A stretch of DNA of 64,000 bases, from the NCBI RefSeq assembly GCF_000972845.2, contig NC_040033.1:6904726-6968725 (forward strand), given 5' to 3'. Each line of letters starts with the position of its first letter. Within the stretch, counting starts at the first letter, position 1. Below, piece by piece: positions 26,101 to 37,515 of this stretch. Below the pieces are notes generated by a model. It was not told the DNA's origin. It did no database searches and worked only from the letters and a program-made list of their open reading frames with translations. The position numbers and the translations under genes are program-made. This DNA comes from Larimichthys crocea (Eukaryota; Chordata; Actinopteri; Sciaenidae).

Positions 26101-28229
26101 GTGTGTATGAAGTTTCATAACGGAACTAAACCCGTGGTCTCCGAACACCGGGCTGCGGACCAATACTGGTCTGTGTGTCATTTGCTACTGGGCCGCACAG
26201 AAAGAATGAATAAAACTATATTTTATCATCAGAGTCTGAGAGTTGTTTTATTTTGAAAAACAAGCGGATACATCTGTGCCTCTTTAAACATGTCAATGCA
26301 AGACGCTCCGTCACGTGATATGTTGCCCCAAAAGAGAGAAACAAGCTCAGGGCTCGCACTAATTCAGCATAATGATGAGTTGTATTTTCTATGGACTTTA
26401 TATATATGTCGTTTTATCACCTTGAAGGCCGGTCGCTGAAAATATTAAAAAAAGGTTGGGAAGCGCTAAACTAAGCGACTCACAACTTCCCGCAGACATA
26501 ATTGTTCTTTCCTTGGGTGAAGAAGAGAGTGACAGTGCTATATACCACTAAATCCTACACACTGGTCCTTAAGTTTACATTGAATAATAAATTAATGTTA
26601 AAAAAATAATAATAATGGGATGAGATGAACTTAATTATCTGACGTGCTTATCAAATTATTATTATCATATCGGCAGACAATCTGTTTTACTCAATTTGAG
26701 AAGTGGGCAGGAAAAACAAGATTTTCTTTGGACTTAGAAATGATTTTTAAAAAGGAGAAAGTACTTAATCAGATATATTTGTTGCTTTAGATATTAATTT
26801 TGGTCGGTTGAGGTGTTAATTTATAATTAATTAAGAAATAAATAATTAAAACAGTAAAATAAAAACACAACAAGTACTTAAACTCATGGCCTCTCAGTCT
26901 CTATGCAGATCTTTCAGGGGTCACTAGTTAAGTGTCATCTATCCACTTCCACCTCTGACATACTTTCTGCACATGAACTGGCGAGGTTAGATTTCAGACT
27001 TGGACAGCACAAATGTTGTTTATGTCTAGCAGGGGAACCCCCTTTCAGAATGCGAGCAGGTAAGACGCAGAGAGGTCACACACAGTTGTGCAACACCGGG
27101 AAAAGGAAGCAGCTGTTAAAAAAAAATAAATGCAAAGCTAAGGCAAAGCAAGCGTTTTTTTAAATGAGTGTCACAGTGAAGAAAGAACACCATGAGTAAC
27201 AGGCTGCTTGAAGAACCGTAAAATAAAAAACGTTAGACTTCTTCTGAAGAAGTCTGTCAGCTCACTCCCACTTCACTACAAACATCACTATTTCCACTTA
27301 CCTACACATTCTCCAACTCAAGTAACGAGTAAAAAAAGACGACATCCTCATAATTTCTGGAATGCAACCGCACATAATAATTCCTGGAACCCGCTAACCG
27401 TGGCGAACGCATGATATCTACCAATATGAGAGTTTTCATGGGTGGATTTCTTCTTAAAGCTTGTGATATGTGCTGCTGCAGCATCTTAATCATTTTGAAA
27501 TGAACTTGTTGAGAACCCCTCGGGTCGAGGAATGCTGCTTCCTCTGGCTGCAGAACCCCCCGGGCAGCATGTTTATCACATCAATCCCAGCAGAAGCCAT
27601 GCAATTATGTTTTCATTGTATGCCAGTATTATTTCAGTACTGGCAACCCATCGATTTAAAGAAAAGAGGAAGGAAACTGTTTAAGTTGTGGAGCTGTTGA
27701 CATTCTTCAGCGCTCTAATGAAAAGGGAAATTCAACAGAAGCTGCTCCCTGAAGTGTTTTTGAACTATTCTGAACATTTTTTTATTCCTGCAGTCAGAAA
27801 TACTGCATGTTTCCAGGGAATTGGCTCCAAGATGTGACTAGATTTGTACAGACATAGCTTTGGGGGGAACAGCACTGTCCAAAATACACACTCTGATGCC
27901 AGAGAGGGAGCTGATGCAGCATAAACCCAGCACAGAGAGAGAGTATGAACTGAATTAGAGGCAAGTTTGGGAGCTGAACAGCTACAGACTAATGCATGAA
28001 AAGACCATGAAGTGCTAACTGTGAGCGCCCCCCGTCTCCTGAGTAGCATTTAACCTGGTTTGTCACCAAGGTCACCAACTCTTCCTCACGCGTTTCATCA
28101 TGTGGCTGACAACGCTGCGGCCCGTCAGGACAGACTGAAGCTTTTCTGTATGCGGTCGTGAGGACTCACGCTGTGAATGACCGATGCCACGGCGTCTGTA
28201 ATCTGTTTGGGCGCGCTGGGGTTGCTCAT
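5170..28229 (-). CDS. slc4a2: Anion exchange protein 2 (chloride/bicarbonate exchanger AE2)
   Basis: Coding exons on the minus strand, high to low: 28229-28170 (first exon, AE2a-like), 19230-19062, 18970-18753, 17276-17152, 16289-16075, 13439-13303, 11559-11379, 11283-11148, 10773-10572, 10480-10372, 10248-10064, 9970-9754, 9662-9456, 9288-9140, 8724-8530, 8108-7893, 7466-7377, 7280-7114, 6449-6196, 6116-5947, 5668-5495, 5250-5170. Every junction keeps frame, giving 1218 residues (human AE2 is 1241). The cytoplasmic N-domain carries the [12 protein letters not shown] segment (about 326-337), known in AE2 for pH sensing, and [15 protein letters not shown]. The membrane domain runs from about residue 675 to 1170 ([38 protein letters not shown]). 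A large extracellular loop holds three N-glycosylation sequons near 849, 855 and 862. The tail has LDADD near 1193 and ends in MPV. AE2 swaps Cl- for HCO3- across the plasma membrane and sets cell pH and volume. Teleosts can have two paralogues; I cannot say which this is. Confidence 0.95.
10478..10483 (-). promoter_or_regulatory. slc4a2: Tandem NAGNAG splice acceptor in slc4a2
   Basis: The minus strand reads TTTGCAGCAGAAGGAG at the 5' edge of the exon ending at 10372. Either CAG can act as acceptor, so the protein can include or skip one glutamine before KEPTLASG. Both choices keep frame. Confidence 0.6.
10914..11065 (+). repeat. Fragments of two dispersed repeats in a slc4a2 intron
   Basis: The first part (CCAGTGTGTAGGATTTAGAG) is the end of a repeat recurring near 26.55, 37.05 and 43.57 kb. 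It is followed by an L2-like LINE or SINE tail (TGAAGCACTTCGGGC, then AAGGTGCTATATAAATAAA), also present several times at 62-63.3 kb. Confidence 0.6.
15117..15548 (+). repeat. Local segmental duplication, copy 1
   Basis: About 430 bases, from GGCCTCCTCTGTACAC through GACAGTACTCTATCGAACAA to CCTTCATATTGCC, recur in the same order and orientation at 18327-18726 with a few indels and substitutions. Both copies are in slc4a2 introns. No open reading frame or terminal repeats were recognised. Confidence 0.85.
18327..18726 (+). repeat. Local segmental duplication, copy 2
   Basis: Second copy of the 15117-15548 segment. The two share long identical blocks such as ACAAGTAGTAATTAAGCAGA and CTATTTTTATGCTCATGTTA, with small deletions here. 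It ends about 25 bases before the edge of the slc4a2 exon 18970-18753. Confidence 0.85.
21549..21557 (-). other. slc4a2: slc4a2 alternative first coding exon encoding MSE (AE2b-like)
   Basis: The minus strand reads ATGAGCGAG and then GTAAGT, a strong donor, after an in-frame TAA a few bases upstream. Joined to the exon at 19230 in phase 0 it gives a 1201-residue protein whose first three residues replace the 20 of the AE2a-like form. Mammalian AE2b1 also has a three-residue replacement made from a first exon in the intron before exon 3, which is where this one lies. Coordinates cover the coding part; the 5' UTR extends to higher numbers for an unknown distance. Confidence 0.55.
24245..24712 (+). 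repeat. Dispersed fish repeat
   Basis: Contains TAGCTTAGCTTAGCATAAAG and a later CCAAAACTATTCCTTTAAA block, both hallmarks of a very abundant teleost interspersed repeat as I remember it. Family name is not certain. Confidence 0.5.
26132..26468 (+). mobile_element. Non-autonomous hAT-like element
   Basis: The left end CCGTGGTCTCCGAAC and the reverse complement of the right end (TAGCGCTTCCCAACC) resemble the usual hAT ends of the CAGNGGTCCCCAACC type. Candidate 8-base target duplications flank it: AACTAAAC at 26124-26131 and AACTAAGC at 26469-26476, seven of eight matching. The left part carries the GGGCTGCGGACCAATACTGG block common in fish hAT repeats. No transposase frame remains. Confidence 0.65.
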
Positions 28230-28341
28230 GGCTCCAGAGTAGAGTCGCTGCTGGAGAGGCTCTGGAAAGCTGGTTTGGATCGCTGTGGCTTTAGCCCTTC
28301 TCTTTCTCGCTGGGACTCAGACAGCTTTTGGGCAGCATAAC
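28170..28341 (-). other. slc4a2: slc4a2 alternative exon with the long (AE2a-like) N-terminus
   Basis: On the minus strand this exon has a pyrimidine-rich acceptor (CTGTCTCCAG) at its 5' edge, a start codon at 28229-28227, a 20-residue reading frame ([20 protein letters not shown]) and a strong GTGAGT donor. It joins in phase 0 to the exon at 19230, which begins PEAPAASS. Human AE2a has 17 residues before the equivalent PEPES exon, so position and size match. The upstream acceptor means a non-coding exon precedes it. Confidence 0.7.
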
Positions 28342-31300
28342 CTGGAGACAGATACAGATCTGGAGGTTAGTCCAAATGAAGCTGGAGATCTATAACATGA
28401 GTCTCCCGTGGCACTGAGATGCTGGAGCTGTGGGCCAATAATCCCTCAGAATGAAGAGCAGTCAAACAATATAATGACGGTGGTGTGTTTTTTTTTTTAT
28501 TGTTTTGGCTCTCGACCTTAGCACTTTAGATCTAAAATGAAACAATGAATATGAAGTTATGCATATTGGATGAGCAGTGCAGGACTTTTGCACTATGATC
28601 ATAAACATACAGACCGCTGTGTTAGGGCTGTTTTTGAATAATGGTAATCCAACTGACCGACAAACATACACATCCCTTAAGCAATTAGATCCAAGAGTCA
28701 GTACTTCGACCTTACAAAGTGCTGACCTTTTTTGAATTTCAAATGTGCTTAAATGCAAAACCAGTGTCCCTGTCCTGACACTGTCTGTACTGGGACATGC
28801 AGTCTCTCAGGAGTAATAAACAGTTTCAGGATTTCCGGGAAGCTCCTCAAGTACCTCAGAGTTTGAGGTCTGAAATGTTTGCATGATTAACGGAAACACA
28901 TCATACATCAGATTACACTTGAGGAGCAACAATGACAGAAGTAGTACAAGAACAAACTTGCAACATGCTTTAACAGACAATTCCTATGATTCTTGATTTG
29001 AAGCCGTGTAGCACTTCCTCACCGCCATTCAAGGTCATTAACCATTAGAGTCAGATAAGAGTCAGATAACGGCGCGCTACTGTGCAGGGGACCCTTTGAT
29101 AAGCGGCGGCACGTGCCTCGACTAACCTCCACCTCGCTATTATGCCGACACGGTGCTACAGGAATCCAAAAAACCACCAGAAACCGGATGACATGTTACT
29201 GGAGAGGACACTAAAGTACATAAATGTAATTAACTCAGAGATAGAGATCTTGATGAAACCACCCATCAATTAATGAAGTAGTTAGCCAACAGAATAAGCA
29301 ACTTCAACAACATTTCTTGCCACAAATTCAGTGGTTCAGCGTCTAAAATGTGAATACATGCTGGTTTTCTAAGTTCTCTATGATGATTATATTTGCATTA
29401 ATAACTAAGAGATTAGTAGCTGGTACAGTCCACATGTGACTGATATATTTATAATAATTGAAGCAAACAATAAAAACAATACTAAGCATATCTTACTGAA
29501 ATCAGGACAGCAGTCTAAAAGGCAGAGGAGGGCCCTCTTTTGGTTTCAGCGTCACAGTCCAATCGCGTCGTGCCAAAGCCAGCCTGGCGCTCTGACAGCA
29601 GCTATCAAAGAACCGATAAGCGTCCCTGATGCCTGAGCACAATCATATCAATGACCTTGTTTACAACGAGGTACAGTGGATGTATGGTTCATTAAAGCAC
29701 AGTAAAGTGCAGTAATGCCGATAAAGGAGTCTTTTTTTTTTTTTTTTTTGGGAGTTAGCCTGAAGATTACTTTCTCAGTAAACTTAGACCCCACCACTGT
29801 GGAAGAGCCTGGGCTGTCCACACAGGGATAAAGTTACAGAACCCCGGGATCCCGAGCAAAAGGCATGGGAACAAGCTTATCTACCTCCAGGCATGTCTGT
29901 AATAATACCGATAACAATAATGATCAGAAAACAGGCCGAGTTCTTTTTTTTTTAAAAAAAAAGAGGCACTGTGGTGTTTTTCTGTCTGCAATCAGGTACA
30001 ATCAGAGTCTGAATAAAAAGGAACTGGCAGTCCTGTTATGTAATAACCAAAATGACCAGGAGGACATGGTTGAATGCTGACAGTGCAAGAGGAAGTGAGG
30101 ACAAGATGCTCGGTCTGTATTTATCCTGGAAGAAGTTAATCATGACTTCTCAGAGTCATCCAGAAACCTGGTGACTCTCAAACTGTTCCTAAAAGACGAT
30201 TTAAAAAAAAAAAAAAAAGTTTTAATCCAGAGCTTTTCCATGCAGAGACTTAGTCACAGTTCAGTAAAATGTGTGCAGGCAATGCTTTGGGAAAACTATC
30301 CTTCTGGGAGGAAGTAAGTATGAAAACAGGAAGAAGGCGACTGCTACAGACTGACGCCTGTCAGGAGGAGCTATTAAAAAAATAGCAATAGGGATTCTTT
30401 CGAGTGTCTATAATGTCAGACTTGGCTGAAAATCCATGTGCACGCATGGGCTGGATCTATATGCCAAAGCTAATCTGGGATAATAAAATCAATGTCTGCC
30501 CTGTGACATTACAATAACTCAATTTATCGCAGCCTAACAAGCCGTGGTCTTCATGTGCCCGTCCTGTGTGGGAGTATACAATCAGGATCATGTGAGCGAA
30601 GATGCTACCTTTGACCAAGGAGACTCTTCCACTGAAAGCTGTTTCTGTTTAACTCACAAATGGATCTAACACACATGAGCCTTAGATGTCACAATTTTTA
30701 GTTGTTAGGTATTTTTTAAAAAAAGGATGACCTAAGCACGAGACCCTGTGTTTGCATGTAGGTCAGAATTCATCACATTCCCCGTTTGATTGACATGACA
30801 GCTGAGTAACTCGCCGTTTACAGTTTCTTATGTAACATTGTGACAATTCTGAGGTACTAACCTTTCCTTTGCCGTTATCTTATATTTATGATCTAGTCTG
30901 AATATCACCAAAACGTTGACATTTACTTTGAAAAGGGGAGGAAGTGATTATTCAAGAGGGTGACTCATCTTACCCACAAAGTACAAATACACCTGACAAA
31001 GTCTCTTTGGTATGTTGTAAATTTCCAGTACTGCGCACACCTCTTCTCCTGTAATGAGCTTTTTCCTCCCTTTATTCGAGAATACAAAAGGAACATTAAC
31101 GACACATTGTCTTTCTTTCTAAAAGAAGTTTGGACTTCTTTTAGGTGAACTGTGACAAGTTACAGAAATCTGGGACACTCAAATATTCAGAGGAGTGCTC
31201 TGCATTAGGGGGAGTGATGAGTCAGCACAAAATGCTGACCCTCTTAAAAGAAATGCACGCGAAGCAACTGTCAAAAGAGATTTGAAAAACTATAATCTCC

Positions 31301-32837
31301 TGAGACCTTCGGGGTTACAGACAGACAAAAAAGGTTAGAAAATCTTTACCGTGCGTCCTCGTAATGACATTAAAAGAAAAGGAACGAGACAGTCAGACGA
31401 CGGGACTGAGATTACGAGCCAGACTTGAACTCCACATGTGTCTTAACCTAGTGATCACGGCCAGGACATCTCGGGCCGAGCCCAGCTTTAACCAGCAGCT
31501 TGGCTTGTGAGCGTCGACCACAGACTGCATGCTGTTCTACAAACTCGATCAAAAATGGCATAATTAAAGAACAGTTCAATAAAATACACAAACTGCCAAT
31601 AAAACTGCCTGTCCAGAAATAGGAGCTTGATCACAATGTCCAAACCTCAACCGACACACAAGCCTGTACTTATAAAAGCAGGACAATGACAGGGAGGAAG
31701 GAGGGTGGTTTAAGGTTTCATTAGAGAACTGGGTTTACAGAAAACAACTATATGATTCATTTGTTTTTTGGCTGAGCAGGCGATGTTTGTTCAAAGAAAC
31801 AACACTTTTTTTTTCCAAGTAACTGATTGTGATAGATTGTGAAGTGGCATGGAGACGACGGGCGTCCTTGTGTTAGGTTTTCAGAATCAACATGATTATC
31901 ACCTGCTCAAGACGCATGCAGCATCCGATGTAGGAAAACATGCGTGAGATAAACAGCAGTGGGTGGGATAGAGTTTGATTCAACACAAACACACGAGTAA
32001 ATAATGTTTTTCCTTGCTATGAGTGGTCAGTTCTTATTCCACCACAGCATTTAGAGAGCAATCACTTCCCACAAACATGTCGCTTAAAATCTCTAATTCA
32101 TGATTGAAAAGTTGTGGAAAAGTTTGAGTATTTAGTCATGTCTTGTTCGGGTAACCTGTGGAACTAAGCAGGATTTGTTTACAGTTCTCCGTGCTATGGT
32201 TGCAGATCATCATGGTTCAAGCCTGAGTCAGCTCTACTCTCTCAAGTCAACTGCATAATCAGAAAGTGTGACGTTAGCAGGAAGAATCTTGTTAACTTTG
32301 ATTAGACTTGACCTGATGAACATCTGCTCTAATTGAAGACTAACCCTTATAAATAAAAAAAATTTAACAAACAATAAATTAAACAGATAATGAAACAAGA
32401 AGTGACTCTGATAAATGAGACTTAAAAATATGACAAGAAATGCAAAAAAAAAAAGAGATCTGTGATTGTATCATACCTTTGTGTGCTTACAGCAGAGAAG
32501 CCACCGCAGACATTGTAGTGCAATTCTGAACTCTGCCGTGAAGAGAGGACCTGTGGCTGGTCAGAGTGCAGGACAAAACAAACAGAGGGAGAGAAGAGAG
32601 ATAGGGAGACAAAAGGAAGAGAGGTTAGAGATGTGGAGCGTGAGCCTCGGGACGATCGTGTGCGGGAGTTCAGCCTCTTGTCGAGTGGAGTGCCCTCTCT
32701 CTCTCTCAGACCAACATGCACGGACTGATAGCAGCAGCCTTCCTCCTCAGGATTATGTTTCCTCCTCCAGCCTGCTGACAAGTAGCCATGTGACTCCAGG
32801 ACCCATTCAACACTGAGTCAGAGGCTGCTGCTCTCAC

Positions 32838-32880
<43 letters not shown>
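32838..32880. repeat. (CA)n microsatellite
   Basis: About 20 CA units after ACACACGCACACAC, with nothing coding nearby. Confidence 0.95.
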
Positions 32881-32882
<2 letters not shown>

Positions 32883-33734
32883 CAAATTTTATGTGGAAAT
32901 TCAGCCCAATGATCAATATGTGACTTAAATAAACCATTGCAACAGTGTAAACAGCACAAGATCTCCCTAGCAATTACAAAAGTCTTCAAGGTGTGACCAT
33001 TTCAACTAAAAAAAAAGTGATTTTCTTTAGTTTATTTGAATTTTTTTTGTCCTAAATAAGTACAATTATCCAGAAATTGGGGGAAAAGGCAAGAATATAG
33101 CACAACTTGTGTAACAGAGATGTGTTTGTTCCATTTTCCAGCTCTGTCAATCATCTCACCACCGATTATCACACCAGATTTATCCGATTTACTACAACAA
33201 ACTAAAAGATCTACACGCGAGAAGCCGCCTGTGGCTGTATGAGCATACTAACGTGGACAACTGATATCACAAACATGGTAAACATTGTTAAATATCAGTA
33301 TGTTAGCCTTCTCATTGTGAGCATGTTAGCATACTTATGTTACCGTTTACATTGGCACCGCGTATTTACATAGTCCACATACAGACCGAGCTAAGCCCTG
33401 CTTATAAATAGCAATGAGCTATGTCAGTATGCTGTTTAGGACGTGGAATGATTACTAGGTTCTACTGGGTTCTAGCTGATGCTAGTATTGGACAAATAAA
33501 AATTCGGACCCGATGGTAGCGCTAGACGCAAAGTCATGGGATCAACAAATGACTACGGATGTGTGCCCAAGATTTCATAGCTGTCCATCCATTCTTCATG
33601 GTGGTGCCAGACAAAAAGTCAGGAGGAATCACCTGAGAACCATGAATGTCTGCATGAAATGTAACGGCCACCCAAATGCTGACATATTTCAGCATTTATT
33701 TATTTTAAGAAAAACAAATTAAACTGTAAAAAAA

Positions 33735-34065
33735 CAAGCAGTAATACGCCAAAACCAAGCAGCAACCTCTGTGGCTGTGAAATAAAGCCTATGCAGAACT
33801 GCAGTTCCTCAAACGTCCACTTGAGGCTGGCTCCATAAGTCCCTATGTTCAAATGTCCAACTGCAGAAATAAACATGTTTACAGCCTGGTACAAAAAACA
33901 GTTTTGGTCTCTATAGCTAATTTCCCTGTTCATGACAACTGTACTGAGGGTGAATTTATATAAAACTCACCTGTTCAAATTATATTAAGGCTTAAAGTTA
34001 TGCAGAATTAACTGTGTGGCCCCTTCGATTGACAAGTGGATGCTTGTTTGCGCAACAAGGCATCA
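33735..34065 (+). repeat. Dispersed repeat family A, copy 3
   Basis: Same orientation as the copy at 185-405 and more complete: it also includes the CACCTGTTCAAATTATATTA block and TAAAGTTATGCAGAATTAAC. Read on the minus strand it contains an open frame beginning MNREISYRDQNCFLYQAVNM, which recurs with changes in other copies. Confidence 0.85.
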
Positions 34066-36984
34066 TTCATTTGCCGATGATCCTCACTCTAAGCTTTACA
34101 ATGACTCTTCAGAAACCTGCCAATGACATCTCAGATACACTTTTTTTTTTTTCATACTGCCATCTGTGTGGTCCTTTAATCATATAAGAATCACACGCAA
34201 CGTTTCCCATGTAGAAACACTGCATGCAATGTGAAAAGGCCTATCATCTATTTCTAAATCCACAGCAGTGACATAAATTCACGTTGCCACACGGACAGTA
34301 GGTGACCAGCTGGTGAAGAAGACTTTTTTTAACATTAAAAAACGTCAAGGGCGACATGAAAAGGGAGTGTCACAACAGCCTGGTTAGCCACCACACACAC
34401 GCAAATGAATTTTTCAATTCAGGGTGTGACTCACTATGCACTGTTTTTTTTTTAAGAACATTGGGCAACTTGTCTTGTCATAAAAAAGAACATTGCAATG
34501 CCACCAGGAAGCTTCAGAGCATCTGCAATAGGTCGAGTATGTAATTGATATTCTGAACGATTACTGGCACCGTGCTCCTTTTTTAAACTTTTTCAGCTCA
34601 AGGTCAAAAAATAAAATCAACTGAACCTTTTAGGGCTTGTTTCGAACTTTGCACAGGATGTTTATTCATTTGTGAACATGTATACACTGTGCATAGAATT
34701 AATGGGAAAGCAATGACAATGTTTTCCAACACGTCTTTAATTATTAACCAGTAATGACACTTGATATAATGAATGGAGTTTTGCTGTTTGTACTGGTGAA
34801 ATGACTCAGTTTTATGGTAAACTTTCCTTCAAAATAGTGTGCTGCAGGGTCCTAGTGTATTTGGCAGTGGAAAAAAAAACAAAAAAACACATCATGTCAT
34901 GGAGGAATCAACTTCACAACACAATTAATCCCACCTAAAGTCATAAAAGCTGCCAGATTAATTGTGTTTTGCAGTGAACAAAGAACAGTCCTGTGATCTA
35001 AACAAGTTGCTTACCCATTACCCGCCAAATAATAAAGTACCGCATTCCACATCAGCTTATATGAGCCTTAGGGCTAAAGAAATACCCAACCTCAGGAGGA
35101 GCCTGAGTGTGTGTGAGATATAATTGTTTGTCCCCTGGGGATGTGAGCTCACTGTGGAGTCACATGCATGTCTTGCGGGGGGACAAGAAACACAGTCAAA
35201 GGCACAAGCAGCTAAAATTGAAGTCCACTTCAAAGTCTGGGGCTTTCCTCAATCCCGGCGCGCTGATAATAGCATTACCCGCCGCGGTCAACTATATGAA
35301 GAGGTGTGACTTCATGCGTGCAAGGTCGATTCACATCTATGACCAACACACGATGTGCTTATTTCTCAACCTTGACCTGCACAGAAACACTGTCATCATC
35401 CTTGCTGCTGCCGCTGCTGCTGCTTTTTGACATGAAGTCACTAAAAAAAAAAAGCCAGTTTGAATGTTTCTGGTCAAATAAAACAATCTGTGCTGCATCC
35501 AAACCATCTCGTGTACATGTCAAAGCACACTGAAGGAAATAAAGAGATAAAAATAGCATTTAAAGAGACTTTTTTATACAACATCCCGTTTTTCGAGCTT
35601 TTAAACGGTGTTAACACGACTCGGAAATTCTCCCTCCGGCTTCCTGTTATTCTTCACTCCCTTCAAGTCTAAAACAAAGTCTACACATTAAAAGAAAAAC
35701 ACACTCAACCGGTGCATGCCGGGACAAACTTTAAAGAGAGCGGTGTATCATCCGTCAAAAGGTGACCATTACAAACCCAAACTGTATACGTCCAAAAAAC
35801 TCACCAGAACACCGCTCAGTGTCCTCAAACACTCAAGTCTCTTGTGGTGCTTGGTAATGCAAATTGACCTCGATGAAGCTGTATACCACTGATAGCTGCC
35901 CTGTTTGTGGATCTCTATGGGGATCTGGCGGTGGTGTTGTGTTGATAGCTGCGCCCCTGCTGCCTCTGAGTGTTTTAAGCCTGAAATAGCTCAGCTTAAA
36001 AGTCACCCAGCCACGTCCTGAGTCTCTCAAAATGCAGACGTCTCTACCTCGCTGCTCTGCTCTGCTCTGCTCTTCACAGCCCAGTGGCCACACTCAACTT
36101 CACTGAAGAGTTTGGCAAGGTCCAGCACCTCAGCCTCAGCACGACTGTGTTAAGTTATGTGCACACAGTCGCTGGACTGCTTCCAGTCTCACACAGTTGA
36201 CAGCTGCACTCAGTCAGCGTATGCCCATCTCTATCTCGCTCTTCGTCTCGTCATCGGTGGCTTTAGCAGGCAGCGGCTGTGCTTACAGCTATAGGACAGC
36301 ACCTGTCTTTGGGGTGAAGAGGGATTGAAGAGGCAACTAAATCCTGTCAGCTCACAAAATGCCTGCCCATTGTCCTCCCGACTCCAGAAAAGAAAAAGCA
36401 ATCACCGCTCAAGCATTTTTATACCTTGAAGAGGATGAAGGAGTTTCAAATGGAAACAAATCTGCACTGTAACATTTCTCTAACTGCCTGCAGGCTCGAA
36501 ATGTCCTTGCAAAAGAATCTGTGACAAAGTTCAGAGTAAGGACAGCCATAACTACAGGACAAATTTAAGCATCACTTAATCTGAAGGTTTCTTTTTAGAT
36601 TTGTTTACTCTTTATTCTCATTTTGTTCTAAGCTTAAGGCTTGGAAACAAAAGATTCTACTTTACTGTCACGTCCTCTAACAAACCAAAGCACAGCCAGA
36701 CACTTCATAAAAATTTCCATGACTGCAGTTAATGAATGAAACTGTGATGGAAACGAACATCCCGAATCAACATCAGCTGACTTATACTGACTGATAAGTC
36801 AGATTTTATAAATACTATTTAGAATAATTTAATAACTAACTGGTCACATCTGGTAGTTTAATGTTCGTCTGAAAAGGATCCTGTCTCACCTCGTCTATGA
36901 CCAAATTTCAGGGATGTTTACTTATATAAACATTAAGTCAATGTGTCTTAACCTCTGACAGTATAAAGAATGGACAGAGCACGC

Positions 36985-37515
36985 CAGGAAGTATCGTGTG
37001 AAACAAGGGGGTTGCTATCTGCAACTAAACCGCTGCATGCCACTAAATCCTACACACTGGGTCTTTAATAATAAGTTTTATTGGTGCAGAGTATAAAGAA
37101 TGGACGTTGTATCCGTGACGTCACCAACAGGTTTCTGAAGAGACGTTGTGAAGCTTGTCATGCCTCTTCCGCCTCCCGACTGATCTAAAAATCGGTGGAC
37201 GTGGATCCTCGGCTGACCTGAGGTGGGCCAAATGACCCCTTGTTGCTCAAAAAAAGCCACGTGTAACAGCGCCTACCTGTCAATCAAAGCGGCCACGCTG
37301 TTAATTATGCATAACTTTAAGCCTTATTATAATTTGAACAGGTGAGTTATATAGAAATTCACCCTCAGTACAGTTGTCATGAACGGGTAAATTAACTATA
37401 GAGACCAAAACTCGTTTTGTACCAGGCTGTAAACATGTTTATTTCTGCTGTGAGGTTGGACATTTTAACATGGGGACGTACGGAGACTCATTCTGAAGAG
37501 CAGCCATGGAGGTTG
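36985..37515 (-). repeat. Dispersed repeat family A, copy 4 with its outer end
   Basis: Reverse orientation relative to copy 1. It holds TAATTTGAACAGGTGAGTTA, GTTGTCATGAACGGG and AACATGTTTATTTCTGCTGT. The segment near 37050 (CACTAAATCCTACACACTGG) matches the outer end seen at 10914 and 43567. Confidence 0.8.

Larger units (their letters stand above)
19231..28169 (-). other. slc4a2: Large slc4a2 intron between alternative first exons and exon 3
   Basis: Apart from the MSE exon at 21549-21557 no coding sequence was found. It holds a repeat resembling a common fish family at 22860-23035 (CTGATGATGGTGCTACATGG, then AAATTTCATGGCGATATATC), another at 24245-24712 and a short hAT-like element at 26132-26468. 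The remaining sequence is AT-rich with no recognisable content. Confidence 0.6.

Noticed and set aside
32466..32816. Overlapping 116- and 119-codon frames on both strands
   Set aside because: No similarity to a protein family, no matching splice partners, and a base composition explained by simple AGAG-rich DNA.
33513..33722. Plus-strand 69-codon frame
   Set aside because: It lies in a dispersed fish repeat (GTCATGGGATCAACAAATG and ATCACCTGAGAACCATGAAT blocks), not in a gene.
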